Shown: piece by piece, positions 29,816-39,405 of the stretch | How positions within the stretch are numbered: the first letter of the stretch is position 1 | Layout: each line of letters begins with the position of its first letter | Notes under the pieces: model-generated | The model's database searches: none | The model's input: the letters and a program-made list of their open reading frames with translations, nothing else | What the model was told of the DNA's origin: nothing | Program-made: the position numbers and the translations under genes | Origin: an uncultured Azospirillum sp. | GTDB lineage: Bacteria; Pseudomonadota; Alphaproteobacteria; Azospirillales; Azospirillaceae | Reading direction: 5' to 3' | Length of the DNA stretch: 64,000 nt | Assembly (NCBI RefSeq): GCF_946480385.1 | Contig: NZ_CAMLJP010000020.1 | Location: forward strand, 1 to 64,000

Positions 29816-29857
29816 TCCCCCCGCTGTTCCGATCAAATGACGTAATCGCATGAAAAA

Positions 29858-29879
29858 GCCCGCCTTCATTCAGGCGGGC
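29858..29879 (-). terminator. Rho-independent terminator of the LuxR-type regulator
   Basis: GCCCGCC and GGCGGGC arms with an 8-base loop. On the minus strand it is followed by TTTTTCAT. The plus side lacks T's, so it mainly serves the regulator ending at 29965. Confidence 0.75.
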
Positions 29880-29964
29880 AATTCATGTCATGCAATGACG
29901 GCCTCGTCCCCGCCTCTCCTGCGAACAGGCAAGGCGGGAATGGGGGCAATGGACGGGTTGGCCG

Positions 29965-30654
29965 TTACTGGTTCGCCGCCGCGGCGACCACGTTGGCGCC
30001 GGCCAACTCGCCGCCGATGCCGTTGTTCAGCGCCCAGATGGCGGCCTGGGTGCGGTTGGAGGCGTTGATCTTGCGCAGCAGGCTCTTCAGGTGAACCTTC
30101 ACGGTGGCTTCCGTGATGTTCAGGTGGTTGGCGATCATCTTGTTGCTGTCGCCGTTCAGCAGGCAGCGCAGGATCTGAACCTCGCGCTGCGACAGGCCCT
30201 TGCGCGACACCGGCATTTCGGTGCCGTTGCCGTTGACGCGGCCGGAGATCAGCAGCGCCGCCAGATGGGTCGGGAACACCTTCTCGCCCATCATCACCAG
30301 CTTCAGCGACTGGGCCAGCGCGTCGGACGACAGATCCTTCATCAGGTAGCCGTCGGCGCCGGCTTCCAGCGCATTGGCGAGGCGGCGGGTGCACAGGTCG
30401 CTGGTCAGGATGACCATGCGGGTTTCCGGAAGCAGGGCGCGCAGGCGGCGCATCCCGTCAGCTTCCTCGTCGCCGCCATTCTGCAGATCCAGAAGGACAA
30501 GCTGAGGCCGCAAGCCGCTTTCAACCGACCCCAGCGCCTCCCGCAGGTTTCCCGCCTCGGCGACGATCTGGAAGGGCGAATCATCGAGAAGGCGCTTCAG
30601 CCCCTCGCGAAACAGCTTGTTCGAGTCGATAAGAAAAGCGCGCACTGAGTCCAT
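29965..30654 (-). CDS. LuxR/NarL-family response regulator
   Basis: A 229-residue regulator from the ATG at 30654 (GGGAGCGGACG upstream). The receiver has Asp9 in FLIDSNKLFREG, where the usual second acidic residue is Ser. The phospho-acceptor is in LVLLDLQNGG, with Thr in VILTSD and Lys in YLMKDLS. The LuxR helix-turn-helix is LSQREVQILRCLLNGDSNKM then ATVKVHLKSLL. It is an orphan, with no kinase adjacent and co-directional. The 527-base leader upstream is unusually long and AT-rich. Confidence 0.93.
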   Translation of the reverse strand: MDSVRAFLIDSNKLFREGLKRLLDDSPFQIVAEAGNLREALGSVESGLRPQLVLLDLQNGGDEEADGMRRLRALLPETRMVILTSDLCTRRLANALEAGADGYLMKDLSSDALAQSLKLVMMGEKVFPTHLAALLISGRVNGNGTEMPVSRKGLSQREVQILRCLLNGDSNKMIANHLNITEATVKVHLKSLLRKINASNRTQAAIWALNNGIGGELAGANVVAAAANQ

Positions 30655-31181
30655 CGTCCGCTCCCGCAATTTTGGTCGATCGTCATGACGTCGTGGCCAG
30701 GGTGGAGGCCGTTGTACAGAGGAAGGTCCCGACGCATTGGCGATTCGGCGATTACCCCTGGATAGCTTCGGCAGGCCGTTATTTAGGGGGAGGTTACCCC
30801 CGTGTCGTGTCCTACGGTACCACTCTCCGGAGTTAAAAGAAGAACGCATTGGGCATATGCGCAAAGCCTCTCCAAGATTGTCGGTTCCAAAGATATCACA
30901 GTAGCGAACATTGACGCGCTCGAAGGCGTTAACTGTTTTGTTAACCACCACTTATTTGCGTATGCCGACCTCTCCTAAGCGAGTGAGGGCGCAATTTTTT
31001 CACACGAAGTTGCATCGGCAGCCGCTGGGGTGGTGATGCCAACAGATAACCCGAATGGAGGCGCCACACTTTCGATATAGTCGCGCCTGCGGCCATGGTC
31101 GTATCGCTTGACCGGCCCCGGCCGCGCATGCGCATTTCTGCCGGCTTCCGCCGCCAAGGCGGGCATAGGGACGAGGACAGG
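30655..31181. other. Long AT-rich intergenic region with palindromes
   Basis: No protein-coding frame with a start site is convincing here. It is visibly more AT-rich than the neighbours. It contains GGGGGAGGTTACCCCC at 30786-30801 (a GGTTACC-centred palindrome) and two GTTAAC palindromes spaced by six bases (30928-30945), forming one larger perfect inverted repeat. It separates the divergent LuxR-type regulator and a small membrane gene, and probably holds the promoters and operators of both. A small RNA is possible but not shown. Confidence 0.4.
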
Positions 31182-31355
31182 ATGGGCTGGCAGATCATCG
31201 TCGCCGCCATGGCGGGTTATCTGGCGCTGCTGGGGCGCAGTGCGTGGAAGCAGGGCGAGTTCCGCCAATTCCTGCGCAGCCTCGCCATCGTCGCCACCTT
31301 GTGCGCACTGCTGGCCGGCGCCGTGGCCGTGGCGATGCTGCTGGACCGGACGTAG
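31182..31355 (+). CDS. Small hydrophobic membrane protein (57 aa)
   Basis: Unrecognised. The ATG at 31182 follows GAGGACAG. Two hydrophobic segments (IIVAAMAGYLALLG and LAIVATLCALLAGAVAVAML) flank a short charged loop with KQGEF, so it should be a two-pass inner-membrane protein. It lies between the LuxR-type regulator's upstream region and the degP terminator. Coding status rests on start context and hydrophobic pattern. Confidence 0.6.
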   Translation: MGWQIIVAAMAGYLALLGRSAWKQGEFRQFLRSLAIVATLCALLAGAVAVAMLLDRT

Positions 31356-31404
31356 GCCGCTCAGCCGCCTCCCCGCCCCCTCTCCCTACCGTCGCAACAA
31401 AAAA

Positions 31405-31430
31405 GGCGCCGGCGGTTTCCCGCCGGCGCC
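31405..31430 (-). terminator. Strong bidirectional Rho-independent terminator
   Basis: Perfect 11-base arms GGCGCCGGCGG and CCGCCGGCGCC with a TTTC loop. The minus strand continues with TTTTTTGTTG (degP end) and the plus strand with CCTTTTC (small membrane gene end). Confidence 0.85.
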
Positions 31431-31466
31431 CCTTTTCGGACACCCTTAATCCTTCGCCGCAGCCAA

Positions 31467-33068
31467 TCAGCTGAGCGGGATCGCCACGAAGCGCAGGTCG
31501 CCCTTGCGGTCGACCAGAAGCAGAACGGACTTCTTGTTCTGCTCCTTGGCCTTCTGGACCTTGGCGGTCACGTCCTCGGGCTTGCGGACCTCCTCCTGGC
31601 CGACCTCGATGATGACGTCGCCGGCGCGAAGGCCCTTTTCCGCCGCGGTGGAATTGCCGGCCACCTCGGTGATGACCACGCCCTTCATGTCGGGCTTGAT
31701 CTCATACTGCTGGCGCAGCTCCGGCGTGATGGCGGTCAGCTTCATGCCAAGCGATTCGGTCGGCTTCTGGGCCGGGGCCTTTTCCTTCGGCTGCTGCTTG
31801 TCTTCCGGACCGGCGGCGAGCAGACCCTGCTCTTCCGCGGCTTCCAGCTCGCCGACCTTGACCTGGACGGTCTGCGACTTGCCCTTGCGCCACACCTCGA
31901 CCGGGACGGCCTTGTCGATCGTGGTTTCGGCGACGACGCGCGGCAGGCGCCGCATCTCGTCGATCTCCTTGCCGTCGAACTTGGTCACCACGTCGCCGGC
32001 CTGGATGCCGCCCTTGGCGGCGGGACCCTCGGGAGTGACGGAGGCGACCAGCGCACCCTTGTGGTTGGGCAGGCCCAGGCTTTCGGCGATCTCCGGCGTC
32101 ACCGCCTGGATGCGCACGCCCAGCCAGCCACGGCGGGTCTTGCCGTATTCCTTCAGCTGCGCCACCACCTGCTTGGCGAGGTTGGACGGGATGGCGAAGC
32201 CGATGCCGACCGACCCGCCCGACGGCGAGAAGATGGCGGTGTTGATGCCGATGACCTCGCCGTTCAGGTTGAACATCGGGCCGCCGGAATTGCCGCGGTT
32301 GATCGAGGCGTCGGTCTGCAGGAAATCGTCATACGGGCCGGCGTCGATGTTGCGCTGGCGCGCCGAGATGATGCCGGCGGTGACCGACCCGCCCAGACCG
32401 AACGGGTTGCCGATGGCCAGCACCCAGTCGCCGACGCGCATGGCGTCGCTGTCGCCGAAGGGAACGGCGACCAGCGGGTGGCTGGTCTTGATCTTCAGCA
32501 GGGCAAGGTCGGTCTTGCTGTCCTTGCCGACCAGTTCCGCCTTGATGTTGGTGTCGTCCTGCAGGATGACGGTGATCTCGTCGGCGTCCTGAACGACGTG
32601 GTTGTTGGTGACCACATAGCCGTTCTTGGCGTCGATGACGAAGCCGGAGCCCAGCGAGGTCGCCTTGCGTTGCGGCTGGTCCTGCTGCTGCTGGCGGTCG
32701 AAGAAGTCCCGAAAGAAATCCTCGAAGGGCGAACCCGGCGGGAATTGCGGGATCTCCGGCCGCTGGCCCTGCGGACGCTGCGGCGCGTTCTGGCTGGTGG
32801 AGATGTTGACGACCGCCGGCAGCAGCTTTTCCGCTAGATCGGCGAAGCTGCCGGGCGCGTTGCGGGGCGGCGTTGCGGCCTGGGATTGGGCCGCTTGGGC
32901 CTGGGCGGGCATGGCACCGGCCAGCGCGCCGATGACGGCACCGCCGGCCATGACCGAGGTCATGCCCCACACGATGGCGGCGACCAGCGGCCGGACGCCC
33001 GCCTTGCGAGGCCGGGCTTCGGCCACGGCGCCGCGCGTGGCGGGTTCGAAGTTGGGTATGCGAATCAA
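31467..33068 (-). CDS. degP: DegP/Do-like periplasmic serine protease
   Basis: A protease/chaperone for misfolded envelope proteins. I choose TTG 33068 (AGGGAGAGCACG upstream, 533 residues). It has an N-terminal membrane-spanning signal (AAIVWGMTSVMAGGAVIGAL). The catalytic triad is His in TNNHVVQDAD, Asp in DSKTDLALLKI and Ser in RGNSGGPMFN. Two PDZ domains follow (IQAGDVVTKFDGKEI and LRAGDVIIEVGQEEV). The stretch before His, DRQQQQDQPQ, is Gln-rich. It lies downstream of hflK-hflC, a conserved arrangement for envelope proteolysis. Confidence 0.95.
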   Translation of the reverse strand: MIRIPNFEPATRGAVAEARPRKAGVRPLVAAIVWGMTSVMAGGAVIGALAGAMPAQAQAAQSQAATPPRNAPGSFADLAEKLLPAVVNISTSQNAPQRPQGQRPEIPQFPPGSPFEDFFRDFFDRQQQQDQPQRKATSLGSGFVIDAKNGYVVTNNHVVQDADEITVILQDDTNIKAELVGKDSKTDLALLKIKTSHPLVAVPFGDSDAMRVGDWVLAIGNPFGLGGSVTAGIISARQRNIDAGPYDDFLQTDASINRGNSGGPMFNLNGEVIGINTAIFSPSGGSVGIGFAIPSNLAKQVVAQLKEYGKTRRGWLGVRIQAVTPEIAESLGLPNHKGALVASVTPEGPAAKGGIQAGDVVTKFDGKEIDEMRRLPRVVAETTIDKAVPVEVWRKGKSQTVQVKVGELEAAEEQGLLAAGPEDKQQPKEKAPAQKPTESLGMKLTAITPELRQQYEIKPDMKGVVITEVAGNSTAAEKGLRAGDVIIEVGQEEVRKPEDVTAKVQKAKEQNKKSVLLLVDRKGDLRFVAIPLS

Positions 33069-33337
33069 CGTGCTCTCCCTACCAGACGTCCGGCCGATTC
33101 CGTGGGCGGGAGCGGCCGCCCGGTTCTGGGCCATATATGTGTTGGGCCACGAGTATGGCCGCAAGATGGCGTGCCGGTCCAGTCGGCACCAGTGGAAATC
33201 TTAAGCCTTCGGATTTCCATTGAACCAATGCTGCGGAACGCCTGCCGTGGACTCGGGGATGCCGAACATGCCTGCGGCCGGATCGGGGATGAACCCGACC
33301 CGGCCGCAAGACCGCATCAATCCCGCGTTGCGGGGCC

Positions 33338-34267
33338 TTACTGCGCCGGCACAGGGGCCGGTGCGGGAGCATGAGCCGCATTGGCGCCCTGACCACCGCC
33401 CGCCTGCGGACCGGGGCCGCTGAAGTAGCGGAAGAACTCCCCGTTCGGCGACAGCACCATGGTGGTGTCGTTGCCGTTCAGCGACTTCCGATAGGCTTCG
33501 AGCGACCGGTAGAAGCCGTAGAAGCCGGGGTCCTGCGACGTCGCCTCGGCAATCAGCTTCAGCGCGGTGTTGTCGCCTTCGCCGCGCAGGATCTGCGCGT
33601 CGCGCTGGGCCTCCGCGATGATGACCGTGCGCTCGCGTTCGGCGCGCGACTTGATCTGCTGCGACTGTTCCTGACCCTGGGCGCGGGCTTCCGCCGCTTC
33701 GCGTTCGCGTTCGGAGCGCATGCGGGCGAAGATCGACTGGCTGGTTTCTTCCGGCAGGTCGGCGCGGCGGATGCGCACGTCGACGATCTCGATGCCGAAG
33801 CGCTTGGCCTCGTCGTTCACCTGCTGCTTGATGTCGGTCATGATGCGGGCACGCTCGTCCGACAGGACGGCCAGCACCGTGACGTTACCGAGCACGCGGC
33901 GCAGCGACGAGTTGACGATCGAGTTCAGGCGGGTTTCGACCACCGCCTCGGTCCCGGCGGTCTGGTAGAAGCGCAGCGGATCGTGGATGCGGTAGCGGGC
34001 GAAGGCGTCGACGTCCAACCGCTTCTGGTCGGCCAGGATGACCTGCTCCACCGGCGGATCGAGGTCGAGGACTCGGCGGTCGATCAGCCGGACTTCCTGG
34101 ATGAAGGGGATCTTGAACTTAAGCCCCGGCTCCTGGATCACCCGGCGAGGTTCGCCGAACTGCAGGACCAGCGCCTGCTGGGCCTCGTTGACGGTGAACA
34201 GCGAGGACGACGCGACGATGCCGAGCGCGACGATGGCGATGCCGGCGATGGCGAGGGTGCGTTTCAT
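33338..34267 (-). CDS. hflC: FtsH-modulating protein HflC
   Basis: A 309-residue stomatin/prohibitin-family (SPFH) protein that forms a membrane complex with HflK and regulates FtsH. The ATG at 34267 follows GAGGATCGCATC. The N-terminal anchor is TLAIAGIAIVALGIVASSSL, followed by the SPFH domain with AQQALVLQFGEPRRV. The charged coiled-coil is REREAAEARAQGQEQ. The Pro/Ala-rich tail is APAPAPVPAQ. 13 bases separate it from hflK. Confidence 0.96.
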   Translation of the reverse strand: MKRTLAIAGIAIVALGIVASSSLFTVNEAQQALVLQFGEPRRVIQEPGLKFKIPFIQEVRLIDRRVLDLDPPVEQVILADQKRLDVDAFARYRIHDPLRFYQTAGTEAVVETRLNSIVNSSLRRVLGNVTVLAVLSDERARIMTDIKQQVNDEAKRFGIEIVDVRIRRADLPEETSQSIFARMRSEREREAAEARAQGQEQSQQIKSRAERERTVIIAEAQRDAQILRGEGDNTALKLIAEATSQDPGFYGFYRSLEAYRKSLNGNDTTMVLSPNGEFFRYFSGPGPQAGGGQGANAAHAPAPAPVPAQ

Positions 34268-34280
34268 GATGCGATCCTCC

Positions 34281-35546
34281 TCACTGGCCGGACATTGAAG
34301 AATTCTGGGACGGGTTTTGCGACAGCGAGGACAACGGCTGCGTCTGCGTGCCGGACCGTGCGCCACCCTGATTGCCGCTCTGGTTCGGCTGCGGCTGGCG
34401 CGGCGCCTGCTGCTGCGGCGCGGGCACCGCGTGCGGGGCCAACTGGTTCAGCGGCAGATAAGGCACGACGTTCTGCGCCGACCCCTCGACGATGATCTTG
34501 TTTCGGCCGCGGAGGATTTCCTCCATGGTTTCCAGATACATGCGCTTGGCGGTGACGTCCTTGTTCAGCGCATAAGCCTCGTACACCTTGCGGAAACGCT
34601 CGGCATCACCCTGCGCCAGGCTGACCACCTGCTCGCGATAAGCCGAGGCCTCCTGCACCAGCCGCTCCGCCTCGCCGCGGGCGCGCGGGATGATGTCGTT
34701 GCGGTAGGCTTCGGCCTCGTTGCGGGCACGTTCGCGGTCGGCGCGGGCGCGCTGCACATCGTTGAAGGCGTCGATGACCGGCTGCGGCGGATCGGCCTTC
34801 TGCAGCTGGACCTGGGTGATCTCGATGCCCGACTGGTATTCGTCCAGCATCGCCTGCAGAAGCTGGCGGGTCGAGGTTTCGATCTGCTGGCGGGCCTCGG
34901 TCAGGGCCGGCTGCAGGTCGGTGCGGCCAATGACCTCACGCATGGCGCTCTCGGCGGCCTTCTTCACCGTCACTTCCGGTTCGCGAATCTTGAACAGGAA
35001 GTTGCCGGCGTCCTTGATGACCCAGAACACCGTGAAGTCGATGTCGATGATGTTCTCGTCGCCGGTCAGCATCAGCGACTCGTCCGGCACGTCGCGGTCA
35101 GTGCGGCCGCCGCCGACGGAGGAGCGATAGCCGACCTCGATCCGGTTGACGCGCGTCACTTTGGGCAGCAGCACCGTCTCGATCGGCGACGGCAGGCGGT
35201 AGCGCAGACCGGGCTGCTCCGTTCGCACCCATTGGCCGAAGCGCATGACCACGCCCTGCTCGTCCGCTTCGACGCGGTAGATGCCGCTGGCGAGCCAGAT
35301 CAGGCCGAGCACGCCGGCGACCAGCGCGATGCCGCGGCCGCTGCCGAAGCCGCCGGGCATGGCGCGGCGCAGGCGATCCTGGCTGCGGCGCAGGAGATCC
35401 TCAAGGTCGGGAGGCTGGGGGCCACCGCCACCGCCGCCATTTCCCCCGCCCTGGGGACGCCCCCACGGGTTGCCCGGGCCGTTGTTGCCCGGCGGGGGAC
35501 CCCAGGGGCCGCCACCGCCGCCCCCACCTTGATTGTTCCACGGCAT
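34281..35546 (-). CDS. hflK: FtsH-modulating protein HflK
   Basis: A 421-residue SPFH partner of HflC. The N-terminal 55 residues are Gly/Pro-rich, as is typical (PWGPPPGNNGPGNPWG). One membrane helix follows (GIALVAGVLGLIWLASGIY), then the SPFH domain (EADEQGVVMRFGQWVRTEQ) and a long coiled coil (ARADRERARNEAEAYRND). A Gln/Pro-rich C-terminus closes it. First gene of hflK-hflC-degP. Confidence 0.96.
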   Translation of the reverse strand: MPWNNQGGGGGGGPWGPPPGNNGPGNPWGRPQGGGNGGGGGGPQPPDLEDLLRRSQDRLRRAMPGGFGSGRGIALVAGVLGLIWLASGIYRVEADEQGVVMRFGQWVRTEQPGLRYRLPSPIETVLLPKVTRVNRIEVGYRSSVGGGRTDRDVPDESLMLTGDENIIDIDFTVFWVIKDAGNFLFKIREPEVTVKKAAESAMREVIGRTDLQPALTEARQQIETSTRQLLQAMLDEYQSGIEITQVQLQKADPPQPVIDAFNDVQRARADRERARNEAEAYRNDIIPRARGEAERLVQEASAYREQVVSLAQGDAERFRKVYEAYALNKDVTAKRMYLETMEEILRGRNKIIVEGSAQNVVPYLPLNQLAPHAVPAPQQQAPRQPQPNQSGNQGGARSGTQTQPLSSLSQNPSQNSSMSGQ

Positions 35547-35718
35547 CCGACTGTGTCCCCCTCTGCGATTCGTCCCATCATGTGGAAGCGCAAAGGCTTA
35601 AGCCCCGCGCATCCCTTTACCGATCTCGTCCGTCGGTCCTATAGTCCCCCATACCCTTCGGCAAGGATTCCACCAACGGATATCCGCCAATATCGGGAAG
35701 ACAGCGGAGTTTTCAACC

Positions 35719-36873
35719 ATGGCGCAGATCAGCGAAGCTCAAGTCATGCAGGCGCTGAAGACCGTCATCGACCCGGACCGGGGCGGCGACATCGTCAGTT
35801 TGGGCATGTTGTCGGGCCTCGTGGTGCGCGACGGCCATGTCGCTTTTTCCATCGAAGTCGACCCCAAACGCGGCGCCCAGGCCGAACCGCTGCGCCACGC
35901 GGCGGAGAAGGCGGTCGACGCCCTGCCCGGCGTCCTGTCGGTCACCGCGGTGCTCACCGCTCATCGCGCCGCGCCCCAGGCCGCGCCGCAGCAGGGGCAT
36001 TCGCATGCCGGACATGGCCACGCGCATGGGCATTCGCATGGCGGTGCGCCGCAGGGCGACCCGCAGAAGCCGCTGGTCCCCGGCGTGAAGGCGATCGTCG
36101 CGGTGGCCTCCGGCAAGGGCGGCGTCGGCAAATCGACAACCTCCGCCAATCTGGCGCTGGCGCTGGCCGCCAACGGGCTGAAGGTCGGGCTGCTCGACGC
36201 CGACATCTACGGCCCGTCGATGCCGCGCATGATGGGCATCTCCGGCCGCCCCAACAGCCCCGACGGCAAGCGCCTGGAGCCGATGGAGAATTACGGCATC
36301 AAGGTGATGTCCATGGGCTTCCTGGTGGCCGAGGACACGCCGATGATCTGGCGCGGTCCGATGGTGATGAGCGCACTGCAGCAGATGCTGCGCGATGTGA
36401 ATTGGGGCACGCTCGACATCCTGGTCGTGGACATGCCGCCGGGCACCGGCGACGCCCAGCTGACCATGGCCCAGCAGGTGCCGCTGGCCGGCGCGGTGAT
36501 CGTCTCCACCCCGCAGGACATCGCCCTGCTCGATGCCCGCAAGGGCTTGAACATGTTCCGCCGTGTCGATGTGCCCGTGTTGGGCATTATCGAGAACATG
36601 AGCTATTTCTGCTGCCCCAACTGCGGCCACCGCACCGACATCTTCAGCCACGGCGGCGCCCGCAAGGAAGCCGACGATCTGGGCATGGAGTTCCTTGGCG
36701 AGATCCCGCTGCACCTGTCGATCCGCGAGACTTCCGACCAGGGCCAGCCGATCGTGGTGTCGCAGCCGGACTCGGAACACGCCCAGTCCTACCGCCGGAT
36801 CGCAACGCGTCTTTGGGAGAAGATCGGCGGCGGCACCGGCGGCCGCGCGGCGCCGCGCCTCGTGGTGCAGTGA
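35719..36873 (+). CDS. mrp: Mrp/ApbC-type iron-sulfur carrier ATPase with a His-rich linker
   Basis: Carries and transfers Fe-S clusters to apoproteins. In the 384 residues there is an N-terminal DUF59/MIP18 domain (about 1-85). A linker (about 90-115) has seven His in an alternating His/Gly/Ala pattern, such as [11 protein letters not shown]. The deviant Walker A P-loop is [17 protein letters not shown], and Walker B-like blocks follow (LDADIYGPS). The cluster-binding CxxC is in FCCPNCG near the C-terminus. The His-rich linker could bind Zn, Ni or Fe, and is not part of the canonical family. It is divergent from hflK. Confidence 0.95.
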   Translation: MAQISEAQVMQALKTVIDPDRGGDIVSLGMLSGLVVRDGHVAFSIEVDPKRGAQAEPLRHAAEKAVDALPGVLSVTAVLTAHRAAPQAAPQQGHSHAGHGHAHGHSHGGAPQGDPQKPLVPGVKAIVAVASGKGGVGKSTTSANLALALAANGLKVGLLDADIYGPSMPRMMGISGRPNSPDGKRLEPMENYGIKVMSMGFLVAEDTPMIWRGPMVMSALQQMLRDVNWGTLDILVVDMPPGTGDAQLTMAQQVPLAGAVIVSTPQDIALLDARKGLNMFRRVDVPVLGIIENMSYFCCPNCGHRTDIFSHGGARKEADDLGMEFLGEIPLHLSIRETSDQGQPIVVSQPDSEHAQSYRRIATRLWEKIGGGTGGRAAPRLVVQ

Positions 36874-36924
36874 GGGTGTGGGGGTGCTCGCAAGGGTGCC
36901 CCCACCCCCACCCACCCCCCCTAA

Positions 36925-36987
36925 CGCGGGAGAGGGGGTTAAGTGCCAGAGCGGCGGCAGTCCCCTCTCCCGCGAAGCGGGGGAGGG
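36925..36987. repeat. REP-like nested inverted repeat between convergent genes
   Basis: CGCGGGAGAGGGG (36925-36937) is the exact reverse complement of CCCCTCTCCCGCG (36962-36974). The second arm also forms its own hairpin with the following GCGGGGGAGGG. It is flanked by C-runs. The whole segment between mrp and the Hsp70-like gene is of this type. It resembles dispersed REP elements of high-GC proteobacteria. It may also end both transcripts. Confidence 0.6.
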
Positions 36988-37015
36988 TTAGGAAGGGGGC
37001 AAAGGAAACCGACCC

Positions 37016-38266
37016 TCACCCATACCGCCGCAGCGCCTCCACCGTCAGCCCCAGACCGACGGAGCCGAAGATGTTGCCCTCCACCACCCGCGCGCCCGGT
37101 GCCTCGGCCAGGATCGCGGCGCGGACCTGGGGCAGCAGGGTGGAGCCGCCGGTCAGGAACACCGCGTCGATGCGGTCGGCGGTCACCCCGGCGTCCGCCA
37201 GACAATCGCGGATGCGGCTGCCGATGCGGGCCGCCAGCGATCCGGTGGCGCGGTTCAGCGCATCCCGGTCCACCGCCAGCGCCAGATCCCCGTCGCCCCA
37301 ATCCAGCGCCAGTTCCGCCGCTTCATGGTCGGACAGGGCGATCTTGGTGCGCTCCACCGCCATCGCCAGCGCGTGGCCCTGGCGGTGCTCGACGACGCCG
37401 ATCAGGCGTTCGATCTTCTCCGGCTCGGCGGAATCGCGCTGCAGGCGCTCAAGCTCCGCCATCGCCTTGGCGGTGTAGAGGAAGTTGATCTTCGCCCAGG
37501 TCGCCAGATCGAAATAGATGCTCCGCGGCGCCAGTAGCCCGGCGCGCTTCATGGCACTGCCAAACCCCAGTTCCGGCATGGCGGTGGCGAGGCTGAGGTC
37601 GCGGTCGAAGTCGGTGCCGCCGACGCGGATGCCGTCATTCGCCAGGATGTCGCCGACCCGGTCGGCCTTGCCGCGCCGCTCCGGCCCGATCCGCACGACG
37701 GAGAAGTCCGAGGTGCCGCCACCGATGTCGGCGATCAGCGCCAACTCCTCCCCCGCGACCTGCTGCTCGTAATCGAGCGCGGCGGCGATGGGTTCGAACT
37801 GGAAGGAGACGTTGCGGAATCCGGCCGCCCGCGCGATCTGCCCCAGCGTCTCTTCCGCCGCGGCGTCGCCGGCCGGATCGCCGTCGACGAAATGGACCGG
37901 GCGGCCGACGACCACGTCGCCCAACTCGCCGCCCATCGCCTCCTCCGCCCGCTTCTTCACCAGATCGAGGAAGGTGCCGATCACCGCGCGGAAGCTGATG
38001 CGGCCCTTGCGCAGCGCGGTGTCGGCGTCGATCAGGTCGGTGCCGAGCATCGACTTGATCGAGCGCATCAGCCGCCCCTCCACCCCCGACACATAGCCGT
38101 CGATGGCCGCCTGTCCGATGGTGGTCCGGTCATGCTCGAAATCGAAGAACACCGCGGTCGGCAGGGTCGTGCGCGTGCCGTCCAGCGCCAGCAGCCGGAA
38201 GCCGTCCGCGTCCTGCACGCCCAGCGTCGTGTTCGAGGTGCCGAAATCGAGCCCGCACGCCGTCAT
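37016..38266 (-). CDS. Hsp70-family protein, YegD-like
   Basis: A 416-residue actin-fold ATPase of the Hsp70 superfamily. Phosphate loops are visible as GLDFGTSNTTLGV and ALIADIGGGTSDFSVV, and the adenosine region in VFLTGGSTLLPQV. It is too short to contain a DnaK-type substrate-binding domain, as in YegD. Such proteins are thought to act as atypical chaperones, with unknown clients. It is convergent with mrp and is the last gene on this side. Confidence 0.9.
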   Translation of the reverse strand: MTACGLDFGTSNTTLGVQDADGFRLLALDGTRTTLPTAVFFDFEHDRTTIGQAAIDGYVSGVEGRLMRSIKSMLGTDLIDADTALRKGRISFRAVIGTFLDLVKKRAEEAMGGELGDVVVGRPVHFVDGDPAGDAAAEETLGQIARAAGFRNVSFQFEPIAAALDYEQQVAGEELALIADIGGGTSDFSVVRIGPERRGKADRVGDILANDGIRVGGTDFDRDLSLATAMPELGFGSAMKRAGLLAPRSIYFDLATWAKINFLYTAKAMAELERLQRDSAEPEKIERLIGVVEHRQGHALAMAVERTKIALSDHEAAELALDWGDGDLALAVDRDALNRATGSLAARIGSRIRDCLADAGVTADRIDAVFLTGGSTLLPQVRAAILAEAPGARVVEGNIFGSVGLGLTVEALRRYG

Positions 38267-38382
38267 GTCCCGCCTCCTGCCCGGATGACCGGCGCGGCCA
38301 CCCGCCGCACCGGAAAAGGGGCGAGCGTATAACGGCTCCCGTCTGCCGGATCAAGGGCGCTGCGGGAGAATCGGCGCACCCG

Positions 38383-39405
38383 TCACCAGACGTGACGCAT
38401 CCGCCGGCCGCCCAGTGGACGGCTCGCCAGCACCACCGGCAGCAGGAACAGGGTCAGGTTTGTCCAGGAGAAGGACCGGCCCCGCCCGTCCTCCCTGTCG
38501 CGGCTGTGCTCCGGCCGCCGTTCCATCCAACCGCCGCTGGCCCCCTGATATTCCGGCATGGCGGTCAGTACCCCGCCGGACGTGGCGGGCGCAGAGCGGT
38601 TCTGGAACATATCGCGCTCGATGGTGTGGGCCAGCGCCCGTTCAGTCATCTGCGGTGCCATGGCATTGCCGACGGCGGCGAGCCGGCCTTCGGCACCGAC
38701 GAACAACTCGCGCTGCGGGTTGCGGGCCAGCGACAGGATGGCGGCGGCGACCTCCTCCGGCGGGTGGATCGGATTCAGCGGCTTCACCGCCCGGCCGGTG
38801 TAGTTGGCGCCATGCTGCCACAGCGGGGTGTCGATGGACGCCGGCATGACCATGCAAACATGGATGTCCGGCTCGTCCACCAGTTCCTGCCGCAGGGATT
38901 CCGAGAAGCCGCGAACGGCGAACTTCGCCGCGGTGTAGGGGGTGGCATAGCGCTGGCCGATGTTCGACACCATCGACGCGGTGTTGATGATGATCCCCTC
39001 GCCACGGTCGAGGAAGTGGGGCAGCACGGCGCGGCAGCCATGGACCATGCCGAAGAAGTCGGTGCGCACCACCTGCTCGAACACCTCGTCGGGGATGTCC
39101 TCGAACCGGCCGAAGGCGATGACGCCGGCATTGTTCACCCAGACGTCGATGCCGCCGAAGGCCTGGACGGCGCGGTCGGCCAGATGCTGCATGGCGCGCT
39201 GGTCGGTCACGTCGGTGGGCACTACCATGGCCCGGCCGCCGGCCTCGACGCATTCCTCCGCCACCTCGTGCAGGGCCGCCATCCGCCGGGCGGCGAGGAT
39301 CACCGCCGCCCCCTGGCGGGCGAATTCCAGCGCGGTCGCCCGGCCGATGCCGCTGGAGGCGCCGGTGATGACCACCACCTTGTCGTCCATAGAACGCTTC
39401 GCCAT
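38383..39405 (-). CDS. SDR-family oxidoreductase with C-terminal hydrophobic end
   Basis: A 340-residue classical short-chain dehydrogenase. The cofactor loop is VVITGASSGIGRATALEF, the NAG motif VNNAGVIAF, and the catalytic YxxxK in YATPYTAAKFAV with the Ser upstream in NTASMVSN. It is about 90 residues longer than a core SDR. The end has LTLFLLPVVLASRP, which could be a membrane anchor. It is divergent from the TusA-like gene, and shares no clear substrate clue with it. Confidence 0.9.
   Translation of the reverse strand: MAKRSMDDKVVVITGASSGIGRATALEFARQGAAVILAARRMAALHEVAEECVEAGGRAMVVPTDVTDQRAMQHLADRAVQAFGGIDVWVNNAGVIAFGRFEDIPDEVFEQVVRTDFFGMVHGCRAVLPHFLDRGEGIIINTASMVSNIGQRYATPYTAAKFAVRGFSESLRQELVDEPDIHVCMVMPASIDTPLWQHGANYTGRAVKPLNPIHPPEEVAAAILSLARNPQRELFVGAEGRLAAVGNAMAPQMTERALAHTIERDMFQNRSAPATSGGVLTAMPEYQGASGGWMERRPEHSRDREDGRGRSFSWTNLTLFLLPVVLASRPLGGRRMRHVW

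Noticed and set aside
33069..33337. A DUF2065 gene between hflC and degP, as in many proteobacteria
   Set aside because: None of the frames resembles that small membrane protein.
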